Part shown: positions 1 to 7,491 of the stretch, one piece after another
How positions within the stretch are numbered: the stretch's first letter is position 1
Layout: the number at the start of each line of letters is the position of its first letter
Assembly: GCA_011777135.1 (NCBI GenBank)
Contig: JAABVY010000158.1
Span: 3,411 to 20,633 of the forward strand
Source: Candidatus Zixiibacteriota bacterium
GTDB taxonomy: Bacteria; Zixibacteria; MSB-5A5; JAABVY01
Direction of reading: 5' to 3'
Length of the DNA stretch: 17,223 bases
Notes under the pieces: generated by a model
Database searches by the model: none
What the model was told of the DNA's origin: nothing
What the model saw: the letters and a program-made list of their open reading frames with translations, nothing else
Position numbers and translations under genes: made by a program

Positions 1-1766
1 GGCGCGCCAATCAGGCGTGAAACCGCAAACTTCTCCATATATTCGGACATATCTATACGAACCAGGGCATTGGGATCCTCGAACATGAATTCCGCCAACG
101 CGCGCGAAAGTTCTGTTTTTCCTACGCCCGTAGGTCCGAGGAATACGAACGATCCGATCGGGCGTCTCGGGTCTCCGAGACCGGCACGAGCGCGCCGTAT
201 CGACTTGGCGATTGCTCCGATAGCCTCATCCTGTCCGACAATCGTCTTCTTGACCTCTTCCTCCATGCGCAGCAGACGCTTGGATTCCTTCTCCTCCAGC
301 CGGAAGAGCGGTATTCCGGTGATCTTGGCCACAACCTGGGCTACATCCTCACCGGAGAGGACGATCTTCTGCTTCTCCCGTTCCTCTTCCCATTTGGCCT
401 TCAGCTGGGCCAGTTCCTCGCGCTTCGATTTGAGTTCGTCACGCAGGTGGGCTGCCTTCTCAAATTCCTGATTTTTGACAGCGTCTTCCTTGCGCTTGGC
501 AATCTCTTCGATCTGAGCCTCGATCTCGCCAAACTCGTTGGGCTTGGTGTATGAGGACAGATGAGCGCGGCTTCCGGCCTCGTCGATAATATCCAGTGCC
601 TTATCCGGCTGGAACTTGCCGGTAATATAGCGATCCGAAAGCCTGACCGCCTGTTCGATAGCATCATCGGATATGGTGATCTTGTGATGCTCCTCGTATT
701 TCAGGCGCAGGCCTTTCAGAATCTGAATCGATTCGTCGGTCGTGGGAGCCTCTACCATCACAGTCTGGAAACGGCGGTCCAGAGCGCCATCCTTCTCGAT
801 ATACTTGCGGTATTCGTTAAGGGTAGTTGCGCCGATGCACTGCAATTCTCCGCGTGAAAGTGCGGGCTTGAATATATTGGAGGCATCCAGAGAACCCTCG
901 GCTCCGCCGGCCCCGACAATCGTATGCAGCTCGTCGATGAAGATCACCACTTCCTGCGAATTGACGATTTCATTCATGACCGATTTAAGTCTCTCTTCAA
1001 ACTGCCCGCGATATTTTGTACCGGCAACAAGTGAAGCCATATCGAGAGTGACCAGACGCTTGTTTTCCAGGGTTTGCGGAACCTTGCCGGCTACGATCCT
1101 CTGTGCCAGACCCTCGGCAATCGCAGTTTTTCCGACACCCGGCTCGCCAATCAGTACAGGATTATTTTTCTTGCGCCGTGAGAGAATCTGAGTCACCCGT
1201 TCTATCTCATCGACTCTGCCGATTATAGGATCGAGTTTACCGCGTCGTGCCAGTTCGGTCAGATCGCGTCCGAAATGATCCAGGGCCGGGGTCTTCGACT
1301 TTTTGCGCTTCTTGGCAAAGTTTGAAGGTTTTCCGGCCTGTATATTCTTCAGCTCCTCATATGCCTCCTGATAGGAAATGTCATACATCGAAAGAACCTG
1401 AGCGGCCACCCCTTCTTCATCTTTCAGAAGAGCAAGAAGGATATGCTCGGTATCGATGTCTTTTGACTTCAGGGCGCGTGCTTCCTGACCCGCGACTTCC
1501 AGGGTCTTTTTGGCCCTGGCTGTCAGGGGAAGCTGGCCCATGGTCATAGTTCCGCCAGAGGGCTGGACTACATCCTCGATGGACTGCTTAAGATCCTGAA
1601 GCTCTAATCCGATGTTTGTGATGATGTCGACAGATCGTCCCTCACCCAGACGGATTAGTCCCAATAGAAGATGTTCGGTACCGATGTAATCGTGCCGCAA
1701 ACGTGTTGCCTCATCCCGCGCGTATTCAATTGCCTTGCGGGCCAATTCGGTGAACATCTCATTCAT
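1..1766 (-). CDS. clpC: ATP-dependent Clp protease ATP-binding subunit ClpC (3' end cut by window edge)
   Basis: Hsp100 AAA+ unfoldase that feeds proteins to ClpP in the cytoplasm. The first 588 codons are visible; the family is usually about 810-830 residues, so the end of the second AAA+ domain is missing. The N-domain has two Clp_N repeats with GTEH (E31) and DTEH (E107), matching the two phosphoarginine-binding glutamates described in Bacillus subtilis ClpC. The first Walker A (GEPGVGKT) lies near residue 206 and Walker B (IFIDE) near 273. A UVR motif in the middle domain lies near 426-445, and the second Walker A (GPTGVGKT) near 543. The UVR motif separates ClpC from ClpB. The ATG at 1766 has GGAGG nine bases upstream. 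It follows mcsB by 23 bases and is surely co-transcribed, so it probably degrades McsB-tagged substrates. No frame disruption is seen. Confidence 0.97.
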   Translation of the reverse strand, partial: MNEMFTELARKAIEYARDEATRLRHDYIGTEHLLLGLIRLGEGRSVDIITNIGLELQDLKQSIEDVVQPSGGTMTMGQLPLTARAKKTLEVAGQEARALKSKDIDTEHILLALLKDEEGVAAQVLSMYDISYQEAYEELKNIQAGKPSNFAKKRKKSKTPALDHFGRDLTELARRGKLDPIIGRVDEIERVTQILSRRKKNNPVLIGEPGVGKTAIAEGLAQRIVAGKVPQTLENKRLVTLDMASLVAGTKYRGQFEERLKSVMNEIVNSQEVVIFIDELHTIVGAGGAEGSLDASNIFKPALSRGELQCIGATTLNEYRKYIEKDGALDRRFQTVMVEAPTTDESIQILKGLRLKYEEHHKITISDDAIEQAVRLSDRYITGKFQPDKALDIIDEAGSRAHLSSYTKPNEFGEIEAQIEEIAKRKEDAVKNQEFEKAAHLRDELKSKREELAQLKAKWEEEREKQKIVLSGEDVAQVVAKITGIPLFRLEEKESKRLLRMEEEVKKTIVGQDEAIGAIAKSIRRARAGLGDPRRPIGSFVFLGPTGVGKTELSRALAEFMFEDPNALVRIDMSEYMEKFAVSRLIGA

Positions 1767-1789
1767 AATAAAAATCCTCCATGTGTAAG

Positions 1790-2842
1790 CTATTTAAGCT
1801 CGGACAGCCTTGCCCTTATCAACTCGGCCCGCTTCGCATCCCGTTCCGATGGGGAGACATTTTTTCCTGCCACCTTCTGTATATGCGCAGGCTGAGCCTG
1901 AACCAAAATCTCGTTCAAAAGAGTCAGAGGAATCATATCCAGAACGCCCAGCGCCATTCCCAGTCGAACCGCTGACAATAAATTCATAGTCTCCTCTGAT
2001 GTCAATACCCGAGCGTATTTTAAAATTCCGTAAGCGCGCCATATCTTATCCTTTATCTCATCAGGGGCGTCTCGAACGAGGATACGGCGTGCATTCTCCT
2101 CATGTTCTATTAACTGGCGCGTTATTTGTTCCAGAGAATCAGTTATATCCTTCTCTTTGCGCCCCAGCGTCGTCTGGTTCGATATCTGAAACAAATTTCC
2201 AAGCACTTCTGTTCCTTCTCCGTAGAATCCCCGCACAGCGAGACCGACTTTGGTGATTTCCTCAATCACCTTATCGATTTCATGAGTAAGAACAAGACCG
2301 GGAAGATGTATCAACACCGAAGCGCGCATTCCGGTTCCGCAATTTGTAGGACAGGAAGTCAGAAATCCATAGTCAGAGTCATAGTCATAGGCCAGCGTAT
2401 TCCCCAGAGCGTCATCCACTCTTTCAGCCAGTTGCATCGCTCTCTGAATATTCAATCCCGAAGTGAGAGACTGGATTCTGAGATGATCCTCTTCATTTAC
2501 CATAATGCTTATATCTTCATCATTTGAAAGAAAAATCCCCCGTGCAGGCTTGGTCGCCCGGAATTCCGGTGAGATCATATGCCTCTCGATCAGGAACCTC
2601 CGGTCAAGCTCGGTCATATCTTCCGATTGAACGTAACTTCCTGTTTCAAGCATTCCTTGGTTGCGCAGAGCAGAATGCACGAATTCGCGGGCATCTTCCA
2701 TCTGCTGATTGGAGGCCTTATTGGGATAAAGGATATTCTGTATATTCCTTGCCAGACGGACCCTGCTGGAGACCACCACTGCAGGATCAGTGCCGTCACC
2801 TCTCAACCAGGCGGCTGTCTTATGTATCATATCTTCGAACAT
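1790..2842 (-). CDS. mcsB: Protein arginine kinase McsB
   Basis: Phosphagen-kinase-fold enzyme that phosphorylates arginine residues in proteins and so marks them for ClpC-ClpP. At 350 residues it is close to the family length. SSRVRLARN (25-33) is the nucleotide-binding arginine segment. SCPTNCGTGMRASV (163-176) holds the catalytic Cys164. GEGTEVLGNLFQISNQ (208-223) contains Glu212. RDAKRA (334-339) matches the RDxxRA phosphoarginine-sensing motif of bacterial McsB, which metabolite arginine and creatine kinases lack. The ATG at 2842 has AGGAG six bases upstream, and that site overlaps the mcsA stop codon, so translation of the two is probably coupled. mcsA lies upstream and clpC downstream, the order seen in Firmicutes. 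All catalytic landmarks are intact, so I expect an active kinase. Confidence 0.97.
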   Translation of the reverse strand: MFEDMIHKTAAWLRGDGTDPAVVVSSRVRLARNIQNILYPNKASNQQMEDAREFVHSALRNQGMLETGSYVQSEDMTELDRRFLIERHMISPEFRATKPARGIFLSNDEDISIMVNEEDHLRIQSLTSGLNIQRAMQLAERVDDALGNTLAYDYDSDYGFLTSCPTNCGTGMRASVLIHLPGLVLTHEIDKVIEEITKVGLAVRGFYGEGTEVLGNLFQISNQTTLGRKEKDITDSLEQITRQLIEHEENARRILVRDAPDEIKDKIWRAYGILKYARVLTSEETMNLLSAVRLGMALGVLDMIPLTLLNEILVQAQPAHIQKVAGKNVSPSERDAKRAELIRARLSELK

Positions 2843-2851
2843 AGACTACTC

Positions 2852-3352
2852 CTACTTATCTTCCGCCAAAAGTCTAAGTTGGTCACGCAATTCGGCAGCC
2901 TTTTCAAAATCTTCGTTCTTAATTGCCTTACGGAGCTGCTCCTGCAATTCACGTTCCTTGCGCAGCGGTTCCATGGATTCCGAATCTCCCAGGGGTATCT
3001 TGCCCTCGTGACGATTGGATCCATGAATCTTCCTGAGGAGATCATCGAGCTGCGTTTTGAAAGCCCGATAGCATTTGCCGCAGCCGAATTTACCGGTTTT
3101 GGAAAACTCCGCAAAGGTCAAGCCGCACTGCGGGCAGTTAACCTGTACCAGGGCACCGGTCTTCTCCTTGATATCCTTATCAACCATGGATGACAAAAAA
3201 TCACCCAGCGGAAAGGGCACTGCCTTGAGAGGATTTTTGAATCCCAGCTTGGAAGCACAGCTTTCGCAGAGGTGATATTCGATTTTCTTGTCGTTTGCCA
3301 CCTGTGTAAAATTTATGGTTGCCTCATTTTTCTTGCAATTGTCACAAAGCAT
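2852..3352 (-). CDS. mcsA: McsA: zinc-finger, UVR-motif activator of McsB
   Basis: Adaptor that binds and activates the arginine kinase McsB. The 166-residue protein (B. subtilis McsA is about 185) has two four-cysteine zinc sites: C3, C6, C29, C32 and C73, C76, C91, C94. Its C-terminal UVR motif (about 132-165, core NEDFEKAAELRDQL) resembles the one in the ClpC middle domain here. The frame is open upstream to 3403, but I place the start at the ATG at 3352. It gives the family-typical N-terminus MLCDNC, and GGAGG lies ten bases upstream. The longer reading would overlap lolD and add a non-conserved tail. The gap from the lolD stop is 16 bases and mcsB follows after 9. No ctsR repressor precedes it, unlike the Firmicutes operon. 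Confidence 0.95.
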   Translation of the reverse strand: MLCDNCKKNEATINFTQVANDKKIEYHLCESCASKLGFKNPLKAVPFPLGDFLSSMVDKDIKEKTGALVQVNCPQCGLTFAEFSKTGKFGCGKCYRAFKTQLDDLLRKIHGSNRHEGKIPLGDSESMEPLRKERELQEQLRKAIKNEDFEKAAELRDQLRLLAEDK

Positions 3353-3362
3353 AACTATGAAA

Positions 3363-3367
3363 CCTCC
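3363..3367 (-). promoter_or_regulatory. Ribosome binding site deciding the mcsA start
   Basis: GGAGG on the minus strand, ten bases before the ATG at 3352. It lies just past the lolD stop codon and within the longer open frame. It supports the shorter mcsA start over the ATG at 3403. Confidence 0.7.
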
Positions 3368-3368
3368 G

Positions 3369-4118
3369 CTACTGTAAATGAAGCTGACCTGAGGAAAGTT
3401 CATAAGTTTTTTGGGCCATGTCTGCCAGCCTCTGATTATGCGTAGCGATTAAGAATGTGACTCCTGTTGATTTGTTTATTTCTGCCATCAATTCGTGCAA
3501 GTTATCGGCCGTTTTCTCGTCGAGGTTGCCCGACGGCTCATCAGCGAATACAATCTTCGGATTCGTGACGAGAGCACGGGCGACGGCGACCCTTTGCTGT
3601 TCTCCGCCCGAGAGTTTGCCCGGCCGATGACTCATCCTATCCTTCAGGTCTACCTTTTCCAATATATTATACGCAAGTTCCGAGGCCAGTTTCTTGCTTT
3701 TACCTGATATTAATAGGGGCATCATGACATTCTCCAGGGCGCTGAACTCTGATAAAAGATAATGGAACTGGAAAATAAAGCCAATATTAATATTCCTGAA
3801 TCGGGCCAGTTTTTTTTCAGTCATGGAAGAGAGGTTTTCAGAGCCGTAGAAGACAGTGCCATCAGTGGGATTATCCAGGCCGCTAAGCAGATACAGAAGC
3901 GTGCTCTTGCCCGCGCCTGAGGCTCCCACTATTGAAGTCATTTCACCCATCCTGATTTCCAAGTCGATTCCTCGCAGGATCTTGATTTCGCCTTCAGATG
4001 TTAAAAAGGTTTTAGTTATTCCAGACGCTTTTAACAGCACCTCATTGCCCTGGGTATTGCCTGCGAGTTTGCCCTTATTTAAGGCATTCCTGTTATATTT
4101 ATTGTCGCCAGATTCCAT
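3369..4118 (-). CDS. lolD: Lipoprotein-releasing ABC transporter ATP-binding protein LolD
   Basis: Cytoplasmic ATPase that powers extraction of outer-membrane lipoproteins from the inner membrane together with a LolC/E permease. Walker A is GASGAGKST (65-73), the Q-loop lies in FIFQFHYLL (near 117), the ABC signature is LSGGEQQRVAVARAL (169-183), Walker B is IVFADEPSGNLD (189-200), and the H-loop is ATHNQ (His227). These are typical of the MacB/LolD/FtsE class. The start is uncertain. The ATG at 4118 lies 17 bases after lolC but has no clear ribosome binding site and adds about 26 polar residues compared with usual LolD proteins. A GTG at 4040 with AGGG seven bases upstream would begin just at the conserved domain. 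The permease partner is immediately upstream. FtsE is a remote alternative because there is no ftsX next to it. Confidence 0.93.
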   Translation of the reverse strand: MESGDNKYNRNALNKGKLAGNTQGNEVLLKASGITKTFLTSEGEIKILRGIDLEIRMGEMTSIVGASGAGKSTLLYLLSGLDNPTDGTVFYGSENLSSMTEKKLARFRNINIGFIFQFHYLLSEFSALENVMMPLLISGKSKKLASELAYNILEKVDLKDRMSHRPGKLSGGEQQRVAVARALVTNPKIVFADEPSGNLDEKTADNLHELMAEINKSTGVTFLIATHNQRLADMAQKTYELSSGQLHLQ

Positions 4119-4135
4119 ATTTTTTTTAGCAAAAC

Positions 4136-5467
4136 CTATTGGTAGCGAATAATTTCTAAGGGATACAGGCGGCCCGCACGAAAGGCCGGATAAATTGTTG
4201 CCAAAAATGTTAGTATAACGGCAACCACACTAATTACTATAAAATCTACCAATCTCATCTCAATTGGAAGAAAACTCAGAAAATATATATCGCCCGGTAA
4301 TGATATGATTTTAAACTGTATTTGCAGCCAGCACAGTCCCAGACCCAAAATAGTCCCGATAACTGTACCGACAACCCCCGAAATAAGCCCAATTGTCATG
4401 AATATCTTGACTATCGAGCCGGGATGAGCGCCCATGCTCTTCAGGATCGCCACCTCCGCCTGTTTTTCCAGAACCACCATCACGAGTGTAGAAATGATGT
4501 TGAATGTTGCAACAGCCACAATCAGGAGCATGGCCAGGGTTAGCAGGATTTTCTCCCATTTCATCCAGTAAAACAGGTTGGCATGGGAATCGACCCAGTT
4601 TCTGACCAGATAGAACATTCCAATGCGATCATCCAGACGCTTCGTAATTGGCTGAACATTGGTTGGATCATCCACTTTGACCTGAATCGCGCTCACCGGA
4701 TCCTGGGGACGATAATCCTCAGCAGGACGCATATAGTTCATCACAAACGGTTCTATCAAAGGATTTCCAATTGAGAGCAGCTTATTCTTGCTTCTTGTGA
4801 AGCTGTCCCGCAGCTTGAAAATCTGCTGAGCCATGGGAATCGAGATGAATATGAAATAATCGTCATAATCATACATGCCGGTCTCGAATATTCCATTCAG
4901 GCGAAAGCGCGTGATACGGACATCGCTCATCCCCAGACTCAGGCTGCGTCCCTTCAGGCTGGCGATATATACAGTGTCCCCGATAGTAACCTGCAGCCTC
5001 CTGGCGAGACCTCTGCCCAGAACTGCGCCGGGAAGCCCATTTTCGGGCTCGAATCCGAAGCTGCCGCGGAACATATGATTCTTTATATTGGAAACATTGG
5101 AGATATTATCAGGACTTACGCCTCTCACCAGAACCCCGTCGTTGTCGTAATCGGACCCAACCACGGCTTTTCCAAGCACAACCGGCGCTGCTCCTGATAT
5201 CCCATCCACGGCATTGACCTCTTCGATCAACCCGGGGTAGTCCTTGATCCCGGTATTGCCGTAGCCATAGACGGTTATATGGGAGATAGTTCCGCCGATC
5301 CTGGATTTGACCTCGGTTTCGAAGCCGTTCATCATGGAGTTGACAAAAAATACCACAGCCACTCCCAGAGCGACTCCGGCAATGGAGAGGAAAGAAAGTA
5401 CTGATATGAAGCGCTCCCGCTTGCGCGATTTCAAGTAGCGCAGCGCTATGAAAAATTCAAAGCTCAT
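4136..5467 (-). CDS. lolC: Lipoprotein-releasing system transmembrane protein, LolC/LolE family
   Basis: Inner-membrane permease of the Lol exporter, 443 residues, near the family length of about 400-415. The architecture is a first membrane helix near 21-43, a large periplasmic MacB-PCD-like domain (about 45-300), then three C-terminal FtsX-type helices near 305-330, 350-378 and 405-425. The conserved VAILKSMGA segment between helices two and three is the ATPase-contacting coupling region. The N-terminal FIALRYLKSRKRERFISV is characteristic of LolC/E. Its ATG lies one base after the lysS stop, so translational coupling is likely. Only one permease gene is present here. It may act as a homodimer, or a LolE partner may lie elsewhere; I cannot tell LolC from LolE by sequence alone. 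Confidence 0.93.
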   Translation of the reverse strand: MSFEFFIALRYLKSRKRERFISVLSFLSIAGVALGVAVVFFVNSMMNGFETEVKSRIGGTISHITVYGYGNTGIKDYPGLIEEVNAVDGISGAAPVVLGKAVVGSDYDNDGVLVRGVSPDNISNVSNIKNHMFRGSFGFEPENGLPGAVLGRGLARRLQVTIGDTVYIASLKGRSLSLGMSDVRITRFRLNGIFETGMYDYDDYFIFISIPMAQQIFKLRDSFTRSKNKLLSIGNPLIEPFVMNYMRPAEDYRPQDPVSAIQVKVDDPTNVQPITKRLDDRIGMFYLVRNWVDSHANLFYWMKWEKILLTLAMLLIVAVATFNIISTLVMVVLEKQAEVAILKSMGAHPGSIVKIFMTIGLISGVVGTVIGTILGLGLCWLQIQFKIISLPGDIYFLSFLPIEMRLVDFIVISVVAVILTFLATIYPAFRAGRLYPLEIIRYQ

Positions 5468-5468
5468 C

Positions 5469-6950
5469 CTATTCCGGCTTCAATTGAGGAAAGAGAATCA
5501 CTTCCCTGATATTAGTCTTGCCCGTCAAAATCATAAACAGCCGATCAACTCCAATACCCAGGCCGCCGGTGGGGGGCATGCCGTATTCCATGGCTTTGAG
5601 GAAATCCTCATCCAGCTGCTGCGCTTCCTCATCCCCGAGTTTGGAGAATTTCTGCTGCATCCTGAATCTCTCTCTCTGATCATCGGGATCATTGAGCTCA
5701 GAAAAAGCATTGCAAACCTCGGATCCAGCTACATAAAGCTCGAATCTCTCCGTCAAATTTGGATTATCCCGATGAATCTTGGCCAGGGGAGACATCTCCA
5801 GCGGATGATCGGTTATAAATGTCGGCTGTATCAGATTAGGTTGAACTTTTTCTGTAAATATATCATCAAGTATTTTGGGACGTCCCCTGGTCTTTTCTAT
5901 TTCGATCCCAAGCCGCTCACATTCGGCCACCAGAGCCTCGTCGTCCAGTTCTGCAGCGTCAATTCCGGCATACTGCTTGATCGAATCAAGAATCGGAAGG
6001 ATTTCCCACTCCGCATTGAGATCGAATTTATTTCCAGCAAATTCAAATTCTGTTTTTCCGAAAACTTTGGTGGCGATATCCAGAAGCATCCGCTTGATAA
6101 GCTCCATGATATCATGGTAATCTGCATAGGCCATATAGAATTCGATCATGGTAAACTCGGGATTGTGGTAACGGTCGATACCCTCATTCCGGAAATCCTT
6201 GCAGACCTCATATACCTTCTCATAACCGCCGATAATCAGCCTCTTCAGGTATAGCTCGTCTGCTATCCTCAGGAAAAGATCGACATCAAGAGCATTATGG
6301 TGGGTTACAAAGGGACGGGCAGAGGCTCCGCCATAAAGCGGCTGTAATACCGGAGTCTCCATCTCAACAAAACCCTCACCATCCAGAAATGATCGCATGG
6401 CATTGATTAAACGGCTCCTTTTCACGAAAAGCTTCCTGACCTCTGGATTAGCGATGAGATCAAGATATCTCTGACGGAATCTCGTTTCCACATCCTTGAG
6501 ACCGTGCCATTTTTCGGGGAGGGGACGCAGAGCCTTGGAAAGGAGCACAATTTTATGAGCTTTGATGCTGATCTCGCCCTTTTTGGTGCGAAAGGCCGGG
6601 CCGGTTACTCCTATAATATCTCCTATATCCAGGAGTTTAAACAGCTTATATTGATCATCACCAACGTCGTCTTTTCTGATATAAAGCTGGATTTGGCCGC
6701 TCTCATCCTGAATATGGCAGAAAGATGCTTTTCCCATCATGCGCATGGTCATGATTCTTCCGGCCAGCGACAATTCTCTGTCGGTATTTTCAAGCTGATC
6801 GAAATTGGCGAATACATATTCTGCTTCTGTGTCCTTCTCGAATCTATAGGGAAATGGATTTATGCCCATCTCCCGAATTTTTTCAAGTTTGGCTCTCCGG
6901 GCTTGAATATAAATATCTTCGTTGATTTCTGTCTTAGTTTCATCGGCCAT
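5469..6950 (-). CDS. lysS: Lysine--tRNA ligase, class II
   Basis: Charges tRNA-Lys with lysine using ATP. The 493 residues match the bacterial LysS length (about 490-510). An N-terminal OB-fold anticodon-binding domain lies near 60-140 (LSLAGRIMTMRMMGKASF). The class II catalytic core has motif 1 ending in GFVEMETPVLQPLYGGASAR (193-212). Motif 2 is around FRNEGIDRYHNPEFTMIEFY (253-272), and motif 3 is GLGIGVDRLFMILT (463-476). The lysine-site stretch GSEVCNAFSELNDP is also present. The ATG at 6950 has GGAG eight bases upstream. It sits 32 bases after coaD and runs straight into lolC. A lysS-lolC-lolD order is familiar from several diderm bacteria. No T-box or riboswitch can fit in the short upstream gap. 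Confidence 0.98.
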   Translation of the reverse strand: MADETKTEINEDIYIQARRAKLEKIREMGINPFPYRFEKDTEAEYVFANFDQLENTDRELSLAGRIMTMRMMGKASFCHIQDESGQIQLYIRKDDVGDDQYKLFKLLDIGDIIGVTGPAFRTKKGEISIKAHKIVLLSKALRPLPEKWHGLKDVETRFRQRYLDLIANPEVRKLFVKRSRLINAMRSFLDGEGFVEMETPVLQPLYGGASARPFVTHHNALDVDLFLRIADELYLKRLIIGGYEKVYEVCKDFRNEGIDRYHNPEFTMIEFYMAYADYHDIMELIKRMLLDIATKVFGKTEFEFAGNKFDLNAEWEILPILDSIKQYAGIDAAELDDEALVAECERLGIEIEKTRGRPKILDDIFTEKVQPNLIQPTFITDHPLEMSPLAKIHRDNPNLTERFELYVAGSEVCNAFSELNDPDDQRERFRMQQKFSKLGDEEAQQLDEDFLKAMEYGMPPTGGLGIGVDRLFMILTGKTNIREVILFPQLKPE

Positions 6951-6982
6951 ATTATAAGCTCCGCATATTTAGCTATGTAATA

Positions 6983-7474
6983 TTAACTCTGGTATTTTTG
7001 TTTCAGCATTTTCAGCACAATAGGCGGCACCAGATCCTCATATTTACCGTGATGCTGGGCGGCTTCCTTGATTATACTGCTGGAAAGGTAGACATATCTG
7101 AAAGATGTCATCATGAAGACCGTTTCCACATCCCGGTTCATTTTTCTATTCATCAGTGCCAGCTGGAATTCCGCCTCGAAATCTGAAACTGCCCGCAATC
7201 CTCTGACTATTGCAACTGCCTTTTTTTTGCGGGCCAGATCAGCTACCAGCCCTGAAAAATTTATAACGCTTATCTTTCCATTCTCCCGAAAAGTCTCTCT
7301 TGTCATCATCAGCCGTTCTTCTTCAGTAAAAAGATAATCTTTGTTTGGATTATGGGAAACTGCCACAATCACCTCATCAAAAATATGGGTTGCGCGCAAC
7401 GCGATATCGACATGCCCATTTGTAACCGGATCAAAACTGCCGGGATAAATAGCTATTTTCGATTTTTCTGCCAT
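6983..7474 (-). CDS. coaD: Phosphopantetheine adenylyltransferase
   Basis: Transfers AMP from ATP to 4'-phosphopantetheine, giving dephospho-CoA, the penultimate step of coenzyme A synthesis. The 163 residues are the usual length. The nucleotidyltransferase signature YPGSFDPVTNGHVDI (10-24) includes TNGH (18-21). RGLRAVSDFEAEFQLALMNR (91-110) is the pantetheine/ATP contact region. SSSIIKEAA (131-139) is the second nucleotide-binding motif. The ATG at 7474 lies 17 bases after the preceding gene; the ribosome binding site is weak (AGAGA). CoaD is commonly found beside rsmD, which is not visible here; its upstream neighbour is the PilM-like gene instead. Confidence 0.97.
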   Translation of the reverse strand: MAEKSKIAIYPGSFDPVTNGHVDIALRATHIFDEVIVAVSHNPNKDYLFTEEERLMMTRETFRENGKISVINFSGLVADLARKKKAVAIVRGLRAVSDFEAEFQLALMNRKMNRDVETVFMMTSFRYVYLSSSIIKEAAQHHGKYEDLVPPIVLKMLKQKYQS

Positions 7475-7491
7475 TTTTCAAAATCTCTTTT

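Noticed and set aside
1..8. Eight-base palindrome GGCGCGCC exactly at the window start, like a cloning site
   Set aside because: It codes the conserved IGAP turn of ClpC in frame, so it is explained by the gene and by chance placement of the window edge.
2579..3193. Plus-strand open frame (204 codons) opposite mcsB and mcsA
   Set aside because: It spans the junction of two well-supported minus-strand genes and encodes nothing recognisable.
3353..3403. N-terminal extension of McsA to the ATG at 3403
   Set aside because: It overlaps lolD, lacks family conservation, and a good ribosome binding site precedes the internal ATG at 3352.
3369..5467. MacB-type or FtsEX identity for the ABC pair
   Set aside because: The separate ATPase and a four-helix permease with the LolC/E N-terminal signature fit Lol better; there is no MacA-like adaptor or divisome gene nearby.
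5448..6254. Long plus-strand open frame (268 codons) opposite lysS
   Set aside because: It is the antisense shadow of lysS, whose frame has every class II synthetase motif. The antisense product has no recognisable domain and no ribosome binding site.
6951..6982. Possible T-box or lysine riboswitch ahead of lysS
   Set aside because: The gap is only 32 bases and contains little beyond the ribosome binding site.
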